Shown: positions 7,692 to 17,169, numbered from the stretch's first letter. The stretch: DNA of 64,000 nucleotides from Pseudomonas sp. BSw22131 (GCF_026810445.1 NZ_CP113949.1:868001-932000), one strand, 5' to 3'. Numbers and translations: made by a program. Notes: generated by a model not told the origin, from the sequence alone.

Positions 7692-9212
7692 TTAGAAGAA
7701 GCCCAGCGGGTTGATGTCGTAGCTCACCAGCAGGTTTTTGGTTTGCTGATAGTGCTCAAGCGCGACCTTGTGGGTTTCACGACCGACGCCGGATTTCTTG
7801 TAACCGCCGAATGCGGCGTGCGCCGGGTACAAGTGGTAGCAGTTAGTCCACACACGACCAGCCTTGATCGCCCGGCCTACTCGGTACGCGCGGTTGATGT
7901 CACGGGTCCACAGGCCTGCGCCCAGGCCGAACTCGGTGTCGTTGGCGATGGCCAGCGCTTCGGCTTCATCCTTGAACGTGGTCACGCTGACCACTGGGCC
8001 GAAGATTTCTTCCTGGAACACGCGCATCTTGTTGTTGCCCTTGAGCAGCGTCGGCTGGATGTAATAGCCGGTCGACAGGTCGCCTTCCAGCTTTTCAACC
8101 TTGCCGCCGGTGAGCAGCTCGGCGCCTTCGCCCTGCGCGATCTCCAGGTAAGACAGGATTTTGTCGAACTGCTGCTGAGACGCCTGTGCGCCGACCATGG
8201 TGTCGGTATCCAGCGGGTCGCCGCGTTTGATTTTCAGGACCTTCTGCATCACCACTTCCATGAACTGCGGGTAGATCGACTCTTGAACCAGGCAGCGGGA
8301 AGGGCAGGTGCAGACTTCGCCCTGATTGAAGAAGGCCAGCACCACGCCTTCAGCGGCCTTGTCGATGAACTCGGGCTCGGCCTGCATGATGTCTTCGAAG
8401 AAGATGTTCGGCGATTTGCCGCCCAGCTCAACGGTGGAGGGGATGATGCTGTCAGCGGCCAGCTTCATGATGTGCGAGCCAACCGGCGTGGAACCTGTGA
8501 AAGCGATCTTGGCGATGCGCTTGCTGCTGGCCAGCGCTTCGCCCGCTTCACGTCCATAACCCTGCACCACGTTGAGCACGCCTTTTGGCAGCAAATCGCC
8601 GATCAATTCCATCAGTACGGTGATGCCCAGCGGCGTTTGCTCGGCCGGTTTGAGGACGATGCAATTGCCCGCTGCCAACGCTGGCGCGAGTTTCCAGGCG
8701 GCCATCAGAATCGGGAAGTTCCACGGGATGATCTGCCCGACCACGCCCAGCGGTTCGTGAATGTGATAGGCCACGGTATTGCCGTCGATTTCGGCAGCGC
8801 TGCCTTCCTGGGCGCGCAGTACGCCTGCGAAATAACGGAAATGATCGACCGCCAGTGGAATGTCCGCGTTGAGGGTTTCGCGCACGGCCTTGCCGTTGTC
8901 CCAAGTTTCGGTGATGGCCAGTACTTCAAGGTTCTGTTCGATGCGATCAGCGATTTTGAGCAGGGTCAGCGAACGCTCCTGCACGGAGGTCTTGCCCCAC
9001 GCATCGGCAGCGGCATGGGCTGCGTCGAGGGCTTTGTCGATGTCTTCGGCGGTCGACCGAGGGAACTCAGCGATCAACTTGCCGGTGATGGGCGAGGTGT
9101 TTTCAAAGTACTGGCCTTTGACCGGTGCGACAAATTCGCCACCGATGTAGTTGCCGTATTTGGTTTTGAAGGTAACGAGGGCGCCTTCAGTACCGGGATG
9201 GGCGTAACGCAT
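7692..9212 (-). CDS. exaC: NAD-dependent aldehyde dehydrogenase (ExaC-like)
   Basis: Oxidises acetaldehyde to acetate with NAD; it completes ethanolamine breakdown after EutBC. The 506-residue protein has the ALDH marks [33 protein letters not shown], the general base Glu in VELGGKSPN, and the nucleophile Cys in [13 protein letters not shown], plus [12 protein letters not shown] 9212 is preceded by AGGAGA at good spacing; the upstream frame to 9335 covers the promoter and is not coding. It belongs to the ExaC/AcoD subgroup used for acetaldehyde. A sigma-54 promoter and a palindromic candidate enhancer lie between it and the divergent activator gene. Confidence 0.95.
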   Translation of the reverse strand: MRYAHPGTEGALVTFKTKYGNYIGGEFVAPVKGQYFENTSPITGKLIAEFPRSTAEDIDKALDAAHAAADAWGKTSVQERSLTLLKIADRIEQNLEVLAITETWDNGKAVRETLNADIPLAVDHFRYFAGVLRAQEGSAAEIDGNTVAYHIHEPLGVVGQIIPWNFPILMAAWKLAPALAAGNCIVLKPAEQTPLGITVLMELIGDLLPKGVLNVVQGYGREAGEALASSKRIAKIAFTGSTPVGSHIMKLAADSIIPSTVELGGKSPNIFFEDIMQAEPEFIDKAAEGVVLAFFNQGEVCTCPSRCLVQESIYPQFMEVVMQKVLKIKRGDPLDTDTMVGAQASQQQFDKILSYLEIAQGEGAELLTGGKVEKLEGDLSTGYYIQPTLLKGNNKMRVFQEEIFGPVVSVTTFKDEAEALAIANDTEFGLGAGLWTRDINRAYRVGRAIKAGRVWTNCYHLYPAHAAFGGYKKSGVGRETHKVALEHYQQTKNLLVSYDINPLGFF

Positions 9213-9280
9213 GGTGAATATCTCCTGGCTCTTGTGATTGTCGGGGATAACGCGCTGCTGCGCTTGTGCAAAAGCGTAGA

Positions 9281-9295
9281 GCAAGGCGCGGGCCA
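9281..9295 (-). promoter_or_regulatory. Sigma-54 (-24/-12) promoter of exaC
   Basis: Minus-strand TGGCCCGCGCCTTGC fits TGGCAC-N5-TTGC with the required 10 bp between GG and GC. The start would fall near 9270, giving a leader of about 58 nt before exaC. It agrees with the sigma-54 activator encoded next door. Confidence 0.75.
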
Positions 9296-9368
9296 CTGCC
9301 TTGTCGACCCATGAATTCGGCGGTTTGAGCGGCATTGCCTCGTCTAATCGCGGCGCGCTGCATCAAGG

Positions 9369-9399
9369 TCGGTACAGGGTGGGTGACACTTTGTACCGA
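9369..9399. promoter_or_regulatory. Candidate enhancer (activator site) for exaC
   Basis: Inverted repeat TCGGTACA-N15-TGTACCGA with perfect 8-bp arms. It stands about 100-130 bp upstream of the expected exaC start, the usual distance for an enhancer bound by a sigma-54 activator, and in the promoter region of the activator gene itself. Confidence 0.55.
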
Positions 9400-9511
9400 A
9401 TCCGGCACAGCTCGCCCGATTCAGGCTTTGGTGGCATTGCATTGAGCGGGAGCGAGGAGGATGCTGGTCGGCGACTCCCCCGGCGAACAGTAAACCCGGA
9501 GAACAATAAAA

Positions 9512-11416
9512 ATGCTCAGCAGTCACCTGACGCAACATGCCCGGCAAGTCTTGACCTTTGCACAAGGCAAGGGCCACCAAGATGGCCCGGGCAGTGACCC
9601 CTCCATTGCGCGCTCCTGGCTGCGCTGCCTGCAGGAACATCATCTTGACCCCGCCCAACCGATGGCGCCGACCGTGCTTGAGCATGCGCGCGTGCTCGAA
9701 AGCCGTGAGCGGCTGCAGCAGGTGTTGAAGATCGCCGGGGCAGAAATGAACAGTCTTCATCAGCAGCTATCAGGCGGTAACGCCGTGCTGCTTACCGACG
9801 CCCGTGGCGTGATCCTCAATTGCGTGACAGAGGCGGGCGAACGCAAGGTTTTCGAGCGCGCCGGGCTGTGGCTCGGTGCCGACTGGAGTGAAGCCCGCGA
9901 GGGCACCAATGGCATCGGAACCTGCTTGGTGGAGCGTCAGTCGCTGACCATTCATCGCGACGAACATTTCCGAGGACGTCACACCGGGCTGACCTGTTCT
10001 GCCAGCCCGGTGTTCGATCCCCATGGTGAATTGCTGGCTGTGCTCGATGTGTCGTCGGCGCGACACGATGTCTCGCGCCAGAGCCAGTTCCACACCATGG
10101 CGCTGGTCAGTCTGTCGGCCAAGATGATCGAGAGCGGTTACTTTCTGCGCCATTTCGATGATCAGTGGCTGCTGCGTTTTCATTTGCAGGCGGGCTCAGT
10201 GGGGTTGTTCAGCGAAGGGTTGCTGGCATTCGACGGTGAGGGCCGAGTCAGCGCATTGAACCAGAGCGCTTTGAATCTGCTCGGTCCTGGACGCGGCGAT
10301 GTGATCGGCAAACCGGTCGAGACGTTGTTCGATTGCTCGCTGGACACGCTGATGAGCCGCGCCAGTGTCGAGGCTGTCGCAAGCTGGCCATTGCGCACGC
10401 GAGACGGGCGCGGATTCTTTGCCCTGCTGCGCGGGCGGTCGCCGTCTCCGCGCACAGCAACGCCGCCTCCGATCCACAAGCCCCCCGTTGTAAAGGGCCT
10501 GACGGGCATCTGTCTGATTGACCCCGCGCTGCAAACCGATTTTCGACGAGCGCTGCGGGTATTCGAGCGCGATGTACCGCTGCTGATCAACGGCGAAACC
10601 GGCTGCGGCAAGGAAGCCTTCGCCAAGGCCGTGCATCAGGCCAGCCAGCGCGCAACCAAGCCTTTCGTGGCACTCAACTGTGCAGCGATCCCTGAAAGCC
10701 TCATCGAGAGTGAGTTGTTTGGTTATCGCGGTGGCAGCTTTACCGGCGGGCGCAAGGAAGGCATGCGCGGCAAGTTGCAGCAGGCGGATGGCGGCACGCT
10801 GTTTCTCGATGAAATCGGCGACATGCCGGTGGCCCTTCAAACCCGTTTGCTGCGCGTGCTGGAGGATCGTCTGGTGGTGCCCATTGGTGGCGAGCCCCAG
10901 GCGGTGGACGTAAGAATCATCAGCGCGACTCACAGAAATCTTCAGTTGCGCGTGGAAGACGGCAGCTTTCGAGAAGACCTTTATTACCGCCTCAACGGGC
11001 TGGAAATCGGCTTGCCCGCGTTGCGCGACCGAAGCGACAAATCGCAGTTACTGGATTTTCTGCTGGCTCAGGAGTCGGCGGGGCAGGCGATTGAGCTTGA
11101 AGGTGAGGCGCGTCAATTGCTGCTGGATTTCAGCTGGCCGGGCAACGTGAGGCAGATGCGCACCGTGTTGCGGACACTGGCCGCGCTGTGTGAAGGGGAT
11201 CAGATCACGGTGAGCGACCTGCCGACAGTGATTCGTGCGGGCAAGGGCCCGCCGGTTGCTGCGGTCAGTGAGTCACCGCTGGATGATGCCGAACGCACGG
11301 CACTGATCACCACGCTGCAATCCCAGAAGTGGCACATGACCCACGCCGCCCGGGAACTGGGTGTCAGCCGCAATACGCTCTATAGAAAGCTGCGCAAACA
11401 CGGGATCAGCAGATGA
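9512..11416 (+). CDS. Sigma-54-dependent activator of ethanolamine catabolism (AcoR/EatR type)
   Basis: A 634-residue enhancer-binding protein. The N-terminal half holds a GAF-type sensor (EGTNGIGTCLVERQ; AcoR family) followed by a PAS-like segment (LAFDGEGRVSALNQSALNLL). The AAA+ domain has Walker A GETGCGKE, Walker B GGTLFLDEIGDMP and the sensor region RIISATHRNL. The C-terminal Fis-type HTH is AARELGVSRNTLYRKLRKHG. The loop that contacts sigma-54 reads GSFTGG instead of GAFTGA. It is divergent from exaC and occupies the position of P. aeruginosa PA4021 (eatR), so control of eutBC and exaC in response to ethanolamine is inferred. Confidence 0.88.
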   Translation: MLSSHLTQHARQVLTFAQGKGHQDGPGSDPSIARSWLRCLQEHHLDPAQPMAPTVLEHARVLESRERLQQVLKIAGAEMNSLHQQLSGGNAVLLTDARGVILNCVTEAGERKVFERAGLWLGADWSEAREGTNGIGTCLVERQSLTIHRDEHFRGRHTGLTCSASPVFDPHGELLAVLDVSSARHDVSRQSQFHTMALVSLSAKMIESGYFLRHFDDQWLLRFHLQAGSVGLFSEGLLAFDGEGRVSALNQSALNLLGPGRGDVIGKPVETLFDCSLDTLMSRASVEAVASWPLRTRDGRGFFALLRGRSPSPRTATPPPIHKPPVVKGLTGICLIDPALQTDFRRALRVFERDVPLLINGETGCGKEAFAKAVHQASQRATKPFVALNCAAIPESLIESELFGYRGGSFTGGRKEGMRGKLQQADGGTLFLDEIGDMPVALQTRLLRVLEDRLVVPIGGEPQAVDVRIISATHRNLQLRVEDGSFREDLYYRLNGLEIGLPALRDRSDKSQLLDFLLAQESAGQAIELEGEARQLLLDFSWPGNVRQMRTVLRTLAALCEGDQITVSDLPTVIRAGKGPPVAAVSESPLDDAERTALITTLQSQKWHMTHAARELGVSRNTLYRKLRKHGISR

Positions 11417-11568
11417 TGAGTCGACTGCCGGTTTTTGATTCTGCCCGGCAGATCGTCGGCAAGCCTGACTCCTCTGGCCTGCGGCCAAAAAGCAAAAGCG
11501 AAAAGCAATTGCCCCGTGCGCATTTACCGCCTCTACGCTAACCTGCGTCCATGTTTTAAGAGGTGGTC
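11417..11568. repeat. Intergenic repeats between the activator gene and mpl
   Basis: Contains a 52-bp copy (11448-11499) of a repeat also found at 63244-63293 and in part at 56412-56487, and an oppositely oriented partial copy (11431-11449, TTTTTGATTCTGCCC). A palindromic core (GGCCtgcGGCC) is followed by an A-rich AAAAGCAAAAGC tail. Confidence 0.6.
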
Positions 11569-12918
11569 ATGCACATTCATATTCTTGGTATTTGTGGCAC
11601 GTTCATGGGCTCACTGGCGGTACTCGCCAAGGAACTGGGTCATAAAGTCACGGGCTCCGACGCCAACGTCTATCCGCCCATGAGCACACAATTGCAGGCT
11701 CAAGGTATCGAGCTGACACAAGGCTACGATCCCGCGCAACTTGATCCTGCGCCTGATGTGGTCGTCATCGGCAACGCTCTGTCTCGCGGCAACCCTGCCG
11801 TCGAATACCTCCTCAACAAGGGCCTGCCTTATGTGTCGGGCCCGCAGTGGTTGGCCGATCACGTCTTGCAAGGTCGCTGGGTGCTGGCCGTTGCCGGGAC
11901 GCACGGCAAGACCACCACCAGCAGCATGTTGGCCTGGGTGCTGGAGCACGCAGGCATGGCGCCCGGTTTCCTGATTGGCGGTGTGCCGCAGAACTTCGCG
12001 GTCTCGGCCAGGCTTGGGGATACGCCGTTCTTCGTGGTCGAGGCCGACGAATACGACAGCGCGTTTTTCGACAAGCGCTCGAAGTTCGTGCATTACCGAC
12101 CGCGCACCGCGATTCTCAATAACCTTGAGTTCGATCACGCCGACATCTTCCCGGATCTCCCATCCATCGAGCGTCAATTTCATCATCTGGTGCGCACCAT
12201 CCCGAGCGAAGGCCTGGTCATTCATCCGACCACAGAGCCTGCGCTGCAACGCGTTATCGAGATGGGCTGTTGGACGCCGGTGCAAACCACCGGTCACGAC
12301 GGGCAGTGGCAGGCGAAGTTGCTCAGCGAAGACGGCTCGCGGTTCGAGGTGATCTTTGAAGGTGTGGCCCAAGGCACTGTCGACTGGGACATGACCGGTC
12401 AGCACAACGTCGCCAACGCGCTGGCTACCTTGGCAGCGGCGCGCCATGTCGGCGTAGTGCCGCAGCAAGGCGTTGCCGCGCTGAGCGCCTTCAAGAGCGT
12501 GAAGCGGCGTATGGAAAAGGTGGCTGAAGTGCACGGCATTACTATTTATGACGATTTTGCTCATCATCCGACCGCCATCGCGACCACGCTCGATGGCTTG
12601 CGCAAGAAGGTCGGTGATTCGCCGATCATCGCCATCATCGAGCCGCGCTCCAACTCCATGAAGCTCGGCGCTCACCGCGAGGGATTGCCGGAAAGCGTTG
12701 TTCAGGCTGACCAAGTGATTTGGTACGCGCCTGCCAATCTGGGCTGGGATCTGGCGGGTACCGCCGCGCAATGCTCGGTGCCGTCGCAGGTTTTTGATTC
12801 GCTGGAGGGCATCATCGAGCGGGTCAAGTCCCAGGCCCAGCCCGGTACCCATGTGGTCATCATGAGCAACGGCGGCTTCGGCGGCCTGCATGGCAAGTTG
12901 GCAGAGGCACTGCAATGA
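11569..12918 (+). CDS. mpl: UDP-MurNAc:L-Ala-gamma-D-Glu-meso-DAP ligase
   Basis: Murein peptide ligase that joins the recycled tripeptide L-Ala-gamma-D-Glu-meso-DAP to UDP-MurNAc, returning turned-over peptidoglycan to synthesis. The 449-residue Mur-ligase fold shows the nucleotide-binding N-terminus ([16 protein letters not shown]), the ATP loop [28 protein letters not shown] and the C-terminal [14 protein letters not shown] 11569 has AGAGG at proper spacing; GTG 11563 is less likely. It overlaps ubiX by ATGA (12915-12918), as in other pseudomonads. Confidence 0.97.
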   Translation: MHIHILGICGTFMGSLAVLAKELGHKVTGSDANVYPPMSTQLQAQGIELTQGYDPAQLDPAPDVVVIGNALSRGNPAVEYLLNKGLPYVSGPQWLADHVLQGRWVLAVAGTHGKTTTSSMLAWVLEHAGMAPGFLIGGVPQNFAVSARLGDTPFFVVEADEYDSAFFDKRSKFVHYRPRTAILNNLEFDHADIFPDLPSIERQFHHLVRTIPSEGLVIHPTTEPALQRVIEMGCWTPVQTTGHDGQWQAKLLSEDGSRFEVIFEGVAQGTVDWDMTGQHNVANALATLAAARHVGVVPQQGVAALSAFKSVKRRMEKVAEVHGITIYDDFAHHPTAIATTLDGLRKKVGDSPIIAIIEPRSNSMKLGAHREGLPESVVQADQVIWYAPANLGWDLAGTAAQCSVPSQVFDSLEGIIERVKSQAQPGTHVVIMSNGGFGGLHGKLAEALQ

Positions 12919-13544
12919 GCGGCCCGGAACGCATCACCCTCGCAATGACCGGAGCGTCCGGCGCGCAATATGGACTTCGTCTGCTCGACTGCCTGGTGCG
13001 CGAAGACCGCGAAGTGCATTTTTTGATTTCCAAGGCTGCGCAGTTGGTGCTGGCGACCGAAACCGACGTTTCGCTGCCGCCCAAGCCGCAGATGATGCAG
13101 GCATTTCTGACTGAATACACTGGCGCTGCTGCTGGCCAGATTCGGGTGTACGGCAAGGAAGACTGGATGTCGCCGGTGGCGTCTGGTTCCGGTGCCCCGA
13201 GTGCGATGGTGGTGGTGCCGTGCTCCACGGGCTCGCTGTCCGCGATTGCCAGCGGTGCCTGTAACAACCTCATCGAACGCGCGGCGGACGTCACGCTTAA
13301 AGAGCGTCGGCAGTTGATTCTGGTGCCCCGCGAAGCGCCGTTTTCCAGCATTCACCTGGAGAACATGCTCAAGCTGTCGAACATGGGCGCGGTGATTCTG
13401 CCGGCTTCGCCTGGGTTCTATCACCAGCCGCAGACGATTGACGACCTGATCGACTTTGTCGTCGCCCGGATTCTCAATCTGTTGAATGTTCCGCAGGACA
13501 TGCTGCCGCGTTGGGGGGAGCATCACTTTGGCGCGGATGAATAA
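12915..13544 (+). CDS. ubiX: Flavin prenyltransferase
   Basis: Makes prenylated FMN from FMN and dimethylallyl phosphate, the cofactor needed by UbiD-type decarboxylases in ubiquinone synthesis. The 209 residues carry the FMN site [10 protein letters not shown], the [16 protein letters not shown] loop and the [17 protein letters not shown] region typical of UbiX/Pad1. It is coupled to mpl by a 4-bp overlap and in turn overlaps the next small lipoprotein gene by 8 bp, so three genes are read from one message. Confidence 0.96.
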   Translation: MSGPERITLAMTGASGAQYGLRLLDCLVREDREVHFLISKAAQLVLATETDVSLPPKPQMMQAFLTEYTGAAAGQIRVYGKEDWMSPVASGSGAPSAMVVVPCSTGSLSAIASGACNNLIERAADVTLKERRQLILVPREAPFSSIHLENMLKLSNMGAVILPASPGFYHQPQTIDDLIDFVVARILNLLNVPQDMLPRWGEHHFGADE

Positions 13545-13827
13545 GAAGCTGGTGGCCGTCGCCCTCGGCTTCTTGCTCACCACTGGATGCGCCACCGTAA
13601 GCACCCTTGATGCGAATCAGCCAGGTGCGCCCGTCGTTTACTCGGGCACGCGGCTGGATTTGTATGCCATGGAGGGCGGTTGCTGCGCGAAGGACCGGTT
13701 CGGCACCGAAGCCCCGAAATACCCCGCGCTGGACCTGCCGGGCAGCGCGCTGCTGGATACCCTGCTCCTGCCGTTGTCGCTGCTGACTGCGCTGGGCGTC
13801 GGGTTTCAAGCGACAGGCGGTTTGTAG
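13537..13827 (+). CDS. YceK/YidQ-type small lipoprotein
   Basis: A 96-residue predicted lipoprotein. The signal [18 protein letters not shown] ends in a lipobox Cys18. The family block [19 protein letters not shown] and the C-terminal [19 protein letters not shown] match YceK/DUF1375 lipoproteins, whose function is unknown. ATG 13537 lies inside the last codons of ubiX, so it is probably translationally coupled. Its stop overlaps a REP-like hairpin. Confidence 0.85.
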   Translation: MNKKLVAVALGFLLTTGCATVSTLDANQPGAPVVYSGTRLDLYAMEGGCCAKDRFGTEAPKYPALDLPGSALLDTLLLPLSLLTALGVGFQATGGL

Positions 13828-13851
13828 CCTCGCGAATCAATTCGAGCCTAC
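13824..13851. terminator. REP-like hairpin, probable bidirectional terminator
   Basis: GTAGCCTCG / CGAGCCTAC (one mismatch) spans the stop codon of the lipoprotein gene and lies between two convergent genes. Confidence 0.45.
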
Positions 13852-13874
13852 ACATTCTCCCTGCCCCAACCTCG

Positions 13875-14516
13875 TTACTTGCCCAATCGGCGCAACTCAT
13901 CGGACTCGACGATTCTGACGCCGTCTTGCTCTTCCAGCGCCAGGCGCCATAACGCTCGGGCCAGGGTCAGGGCTTCGATGCCGCCGTATTTGCCCGGGAT
14001 CAACTTTGACAGTGGCGCCGCCAGTTGCTCGACCAGACGCTGATCCTGGCGCTCGCCAATCAACAGTGAAGGGCGGGCGATGGTCAGTTGTGGCCACTTC
14101 TGCGCTTTGAGGCCTTCTTCCATCTCGCCTTTCACGCGGCTGTAGAAAATACTCGATTCAGGGTCGGCGTTCACCGCGCTGATGACCAGCAGATGGCGTG
14201 CGCCTAGTTCGCGAGCGCGTGCCCCGAACGCGATGACCATGTCTTTATCGACCGCGTTGAAAGCTTCCTGCGAGCCTGCCTGTTTGATCGTCGTGCCCAG
14301 GCAGCAATAAGCGATATCGACCTGACCCCCTAGCGCGGGGAGCAGCGAAGTAAATTCGCCGACGGGATTTTCAAGGTGAGGGTGCTCAGCCAAGGGGCGG
14401 CGGCTGGGCGCCAGTACGCGGCTGACGGTGGGCTCATTAAGCAGGCGATCGAGCAAGTGTTCGCCCGTCAGTCCGGTGGCTCCGGCAAGCAAGATGTGTT
14501 GCGGCGTCAAGTACAT
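13875..14516 (-). CDS. NAD(P)-binding Rossmann-fold protein (atypical short-chain dehydrogenase)
   Basis: A 213-residue protein related to HTATIP2/YbjT-type oxidoreductases. The N-terminal nucleotide loop is [17 protein letters not shown]. The segment [16 protein letters not shown] and [29 protein letters not shown], with the Tyr-x3-Lys (YSRVK), follow the family. The start at 14516 is preferred because GGGAG sits 7 bp upstream; ATG 14522 is too close to it. Substrate unknown. It reads alone, convergent with the mpl unit. Confidence 0.85.
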   Translation of the reverse strand: MYLTPQHILLAGATGLTGEHLLDRLLNEPTVSRVLAPSRRPLAEHPHLENPVGEFTSLLPALGGQVDIAYCCLGTTIKQAGSQEAFNAVDKDMVIAFGARARELGARHLLVISAVNADPESSIFYSRVKGEMEEGLKAQKWPQLTIARPSLLIGERQDQRLVEQLAAPLSKLIPGKYGGIEALTLARALWRLALEEQDGVRIVESDELRRLGK

Positions 14517-14639
14517 GGTCATTCTCCCTTGATACGGCTCAGCTTAGGCGATCTGGACACACTGCTCGCAGGCACAACCATGAAATATGATTTACCCGGT
14601 CGCCAGTCCTTCTCCTGCGCTGCGTTTTTCAGCCGGCGC

Positions 14640-16367
14640 TTAGTGAGTGCTGGCTGCTTTCACGTCCTTGCGCACTGACACCGTATTGAGCGCGCGCTCT
14701 GCCTGGCTTTTGCGAAATTGCGTCCAGTGCGCGACGACGCCCTTGGGTGCCCAGATCTGCGGCTCGGAGGCTTCGAAGTTTTCAGCGATTTCTCGCTGGG
14801 CAACCAGCTGGCGGGCCTCGTTGAAAGCCTGCTGCAAGTCATCGGTTTCGACTAATGCCTTGCCGAATAGTGCCTCGCCGAAGTAGGTAAAGTCGGCTTC
14901 TTCCGAACAGCCAAACGAGACACGGTCTTCTCTGGACGCCGTGATGACCATGGTTTTTTCATCTTTGATGGCCGGAATGAAACCGCCTGAGTAGCAGGCA
15001 GAAATCACGACCACCTTGTCGCGATTCCTCAGCGGCTGCAGCGCGGCGGCCAGTTCATCGGCCGGCAGGTCTGCCAGCTCCAGACGCGGCTGGTCCAGCA
15101 CCAGTTCGTGCTCGTGAGTGCCGTGGCTGGTCAGGTAGATGAAAATCAAATCCTCCGGACCGCTACGCAGCGCAAGCGTCTGAATCGCGCGGCTGATGGT
15201 TTCCCGGGTTGCCAGCGGCCGATCGCTCATGTGATCGCGGTGGTTGACCAGGCTGATCTGCCCAAAGGCGCCAAAGCGGGTGCTGAGCAGGTTGCTGACG
15301 TAATCGGCCTCACGCATGAATACGCTTTGCTTGCCGTCGCCTCCGACCACCAGGCTGTAAAGCTCAATGGACGGCGTCGATACCGGCACCGCCGCCAATG
15401 CCTTGTCGAGCAGGGCACCTTGGGCAAGCAGGCCGATTTCAAGGGGATCGGGCAGCAGCTTGCCTTTGGCGTCGCGTACACGCTGGCCGTTGGCCCAGGT
15501 TCCGCTCTGCACGCTGCCGTCGGCCGAAATCAGAACGCCTTGGCCTTCGTAATTGTCATTGGTGAAATGGCCGACAAAGATGCTGCCGTCGCCCATGGTC
15601 AGACGGCCTTCACCGGCGTAGCGCCAATTCCGGAACTGGCCCTGATAGTGGCTGCCATCGGAGCCAACCAACTCGCCTTTGCCGGTAAACGCACCGTCCT
15701 TGAATTGCCCGACCCACACGTCACCGTCACTGTTTTCATACCGACCGCGGCCATCGAGCTGGTTGTTGCGAAACCCACCGATGTACTGATCTCCGTCGGC
15801 ACTGGTGAAATTGCCGTTGCCTTCGAGCTGGCCGTTGACGAACTTACCGCTGAACTGGTTCCCGGCGGCGTCGCTGCGCTGGCCTTCGCCGTGGGGTTTA
15901 CCCTTGGAGAACTGGCCTTGGTACTCACTGCCGTCGCTTAATTCAAGGCGGCCCAAGCCGTCATACATATCGGCTTTGAAAGCGCCGCGGTACGTCATGC
16001 CGCGTTCTTTGAGCGTGCCTTCGCCCTCACGCCGGCCCAATTTGTAGCCGCCGACAAAGCTGGTGCCGCTGGTGGTGGTCAAGGAGCCCTGGCCGTCAAA
16101 CAGGCCATTCTCGAATCCGCCCTTGTAGATGTCGCCGTTGCTGGCGTGCCATTCACCCTGACCGCTCCACCGGCCGTTCCTGAACTCCCCGGCATACCAA
16201 CTGCCGTTGGGGTAGTCGATCCGGCCTTGTCCTTCGAGGAAGCCGTTGACCACGTTGCCGCGATAACGCCCGCCATCGGGCAGGCGAGCGTCCGGTGGCG
16301 ACAGGGATTCACCGTCACCGCAGGCGGTCAGCAATAAAATCAGGGCGAGTGGAGCAAGCGCGCGCAT
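14640..16367 (-). CDS. MORN-repeat lipoprotein with a C13/caspase-like peptidase domain
   Basis: A 575-residue predicted lipoprotein (signal ending LLLTAC, Cys16). Residues about 34-305 are some eleven 23-residue MORN-type repeats of the form YxGxFxxGxxxGxGxxxxxDGS. Residues about 330-530 form a clan CD (C13 legumain/caspase-like) peptidase: His near 414 in YLTSHGTHEHEL and Cys near 457 in VVVISACYSGGF are the expected catalytic dyad. It should be anchored in the envelope and face the periplasm. A homologue lies at the same place in P. aeruginosa. Substrate and role are unknown; MORN arrays in other proteins bind membranes or partners. The upstream gap contains a long palindrome (16465-16496). 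Confidence 0.85.
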   Translation of the reverse strand: MRALAPLALILLLTACGDGESLSPPDARLPDGGRYRGNVVNGFLEGQGRIDYPNGSWYAGEFRNGRWSGQGEWHASNGDIYKGGFENGLFDGQGSLTTTSGTSFVGGYKLGRREGEGTLKERGMTYRGAFKADMYDGLGRLELSDGSEYQGQFSKGKPHGEGQRSDAAGNQFSGKFVNGQLEGNGNFTSADGDQYIGGFRNNQLDGRGRYENSDGDVWVGQFKDGAFTGKGELVGSDGSHYQGQFRNWRYAGEGRLTMGDGSIFVGHFTNDNYEGQGVLISADGSVQSGTWANGQRVRDAKGKLLPDPLEIGLLAQGALLDKALAAVPVSTPSIELYSLVVGGDGKQSVFMREADYVSNLLSTRFGAFGQISLVNHRDHMSDRPLATRETISRAIQTLALRSGPEDLIFIYLTSHGTHEHELVLDQPRLELADLPADELAAALQPLRNRDKVVVISACYSGGFIPAIKDEKTMVITASREDRVSFGCSEEADFTYFGEALFGKALVETDDLQQAFNEARQLVAQREIAENFEASEPQIWAPKGVVAHWTQFRKSQAERALNTVSVRKDVKAASTH

Positions 16368-16464
16368 GGTAAATCCCGAGAATTGGATGTTTCGGCGTGA
16401 TCGGGCGCACTTGGACAGACTCCAGGTCCCGCAGCCGCAGCGAGTATGCCGCAGCGGGGAAGCC

Positions 16465-16496
16465 TCATGAAACAGTCTGTAACGACTGTTTCATGA
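16465..16496. promoter_or_regulatory. 13-bp perfect inverted repeat
   Basis: TCATGAAACAGTC-TGTAAC-GACTGTTTCATGA between maoC and the MORN/peptidase gene. There is no T run after it on either strand, so it looks more like a protein-binding site for the gene starting at 16367 than a terminator, though an RNA hairpin is possible. Confidence 0.5.
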
Positions 16497-16506
16497 TTCA
16501 GACGGG

Positions 16507-16962
16507 TTACACGAAGCAGAGCGACAGAGGCTCGGCAATAAATGCGGGTTTTTCCTGGCCCTCTATTTCCAGCGTGGCCGTGGCTTTGAGCAGCCATTGA
16601 CCGGGTTTCTTCTCGATCACTTGCGTCAGCGCGACTTTTAGACGAACGCGCGAGTCGACCTTGACCGGCTGGATGAAGCGCACGCTGTCGAGGCCATAAT
16701 TGAGGACCATCTTCAAGCCTTCTGGCAGCACCAGCAGCGACTCCATCAGTTTTGGCATCAGTGACAACGACAGAAATCCGTGAGCGATGGTCGAGCCAAA
16801 AGGCGTCTGGGCTGCCTGGACCGGATCGACGTGAATGAACTGATAGTCGCCTGTGGCTTCAGCGAACAGATTGATACGCGCCTGATCGATGGTCAGCCAT
16901 TCGGAATATCCCAGCTCTTTGCCTTCATAACTCTTGAGTGCTGCAACAGGTACATACGGCAT
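16507..16962 (-). CDS. MaoC-family (R)-enoyl-CoA hydratase
   Basis: A 151-residue hot-dog fold protein. The hydratase motif ATGDYQFIHVDP has the Asp and His used to hydrate enoyl-CoA to (R)-3-hydroxyacyl-CoA; AHGFLSLSLMPKL follows as usual. Single-domain proteins of this kind (NodN/PhaJ-like) feed (R)-hydroxyacyl-CoA to polymer or lipid paths or act on unknown acyl substrates. It reads leftward toward the MORN/peptidase gene, 140 bp away; whether they share a transcript is unclear. Natural substrate not deducible. Confidence 0.9.
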   Translation of the reverse strand: MPYVPVAALKSYEGKELGYSEWLTIDQARINLFAEATGDYQFIHVDPVQAAQTPFGSTIAHGFLSLSLMPKLMESLLVLPEGLKMVLNYGLDSVRFIQPVKVDSRVRLKVALTQVIEKKPGQWLLKATATLEIEGQEKPAFIAEPLSLCFV

Positions 16963-17136
16963 CGGTACTCTCCTTGCGAATCGGCTCTGTCATGTTTTTT
17001 TGTTTTTCGGTTGCTCTACGGCCAAAGCCTCGCTCAATAGATCTGCGTTCTAAATGAAGATCAGCATGGCATCTGACGTCGGTCAACAATCCCCTCGCTG
17101 GCGAATACCGCTCCATAGCCACCAAGGCAGCATGCT

Positions 17137-17142
17137 TATAAT
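17137..17142 (+). promoter_or_regulatory. -10 element of lrgAB
   Basis: Consensus TATAAT about 27 bp before the lrgA start; an AGGAG ribosome site lies at about 17160. The -35 region is poor, which suggests activator help. Confidence 0.5.
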
Positions 17143-17169
17143 GGCGGCGCGAAATAGCAGGAGTTTTTT

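Noticed and set aside
7356-9314. Long open frame on the plus strand, opposite exaC
   Set aside because: It mirrors the aldehyde dehydrogenase codons and has no family likeness; typical antisense shadow in GC-rich DNA.
11611-12915. 434-residue frame opposite mpl
   Set aside because: Antisense to a certain gene, no recognisable motifs, no ribosome site.
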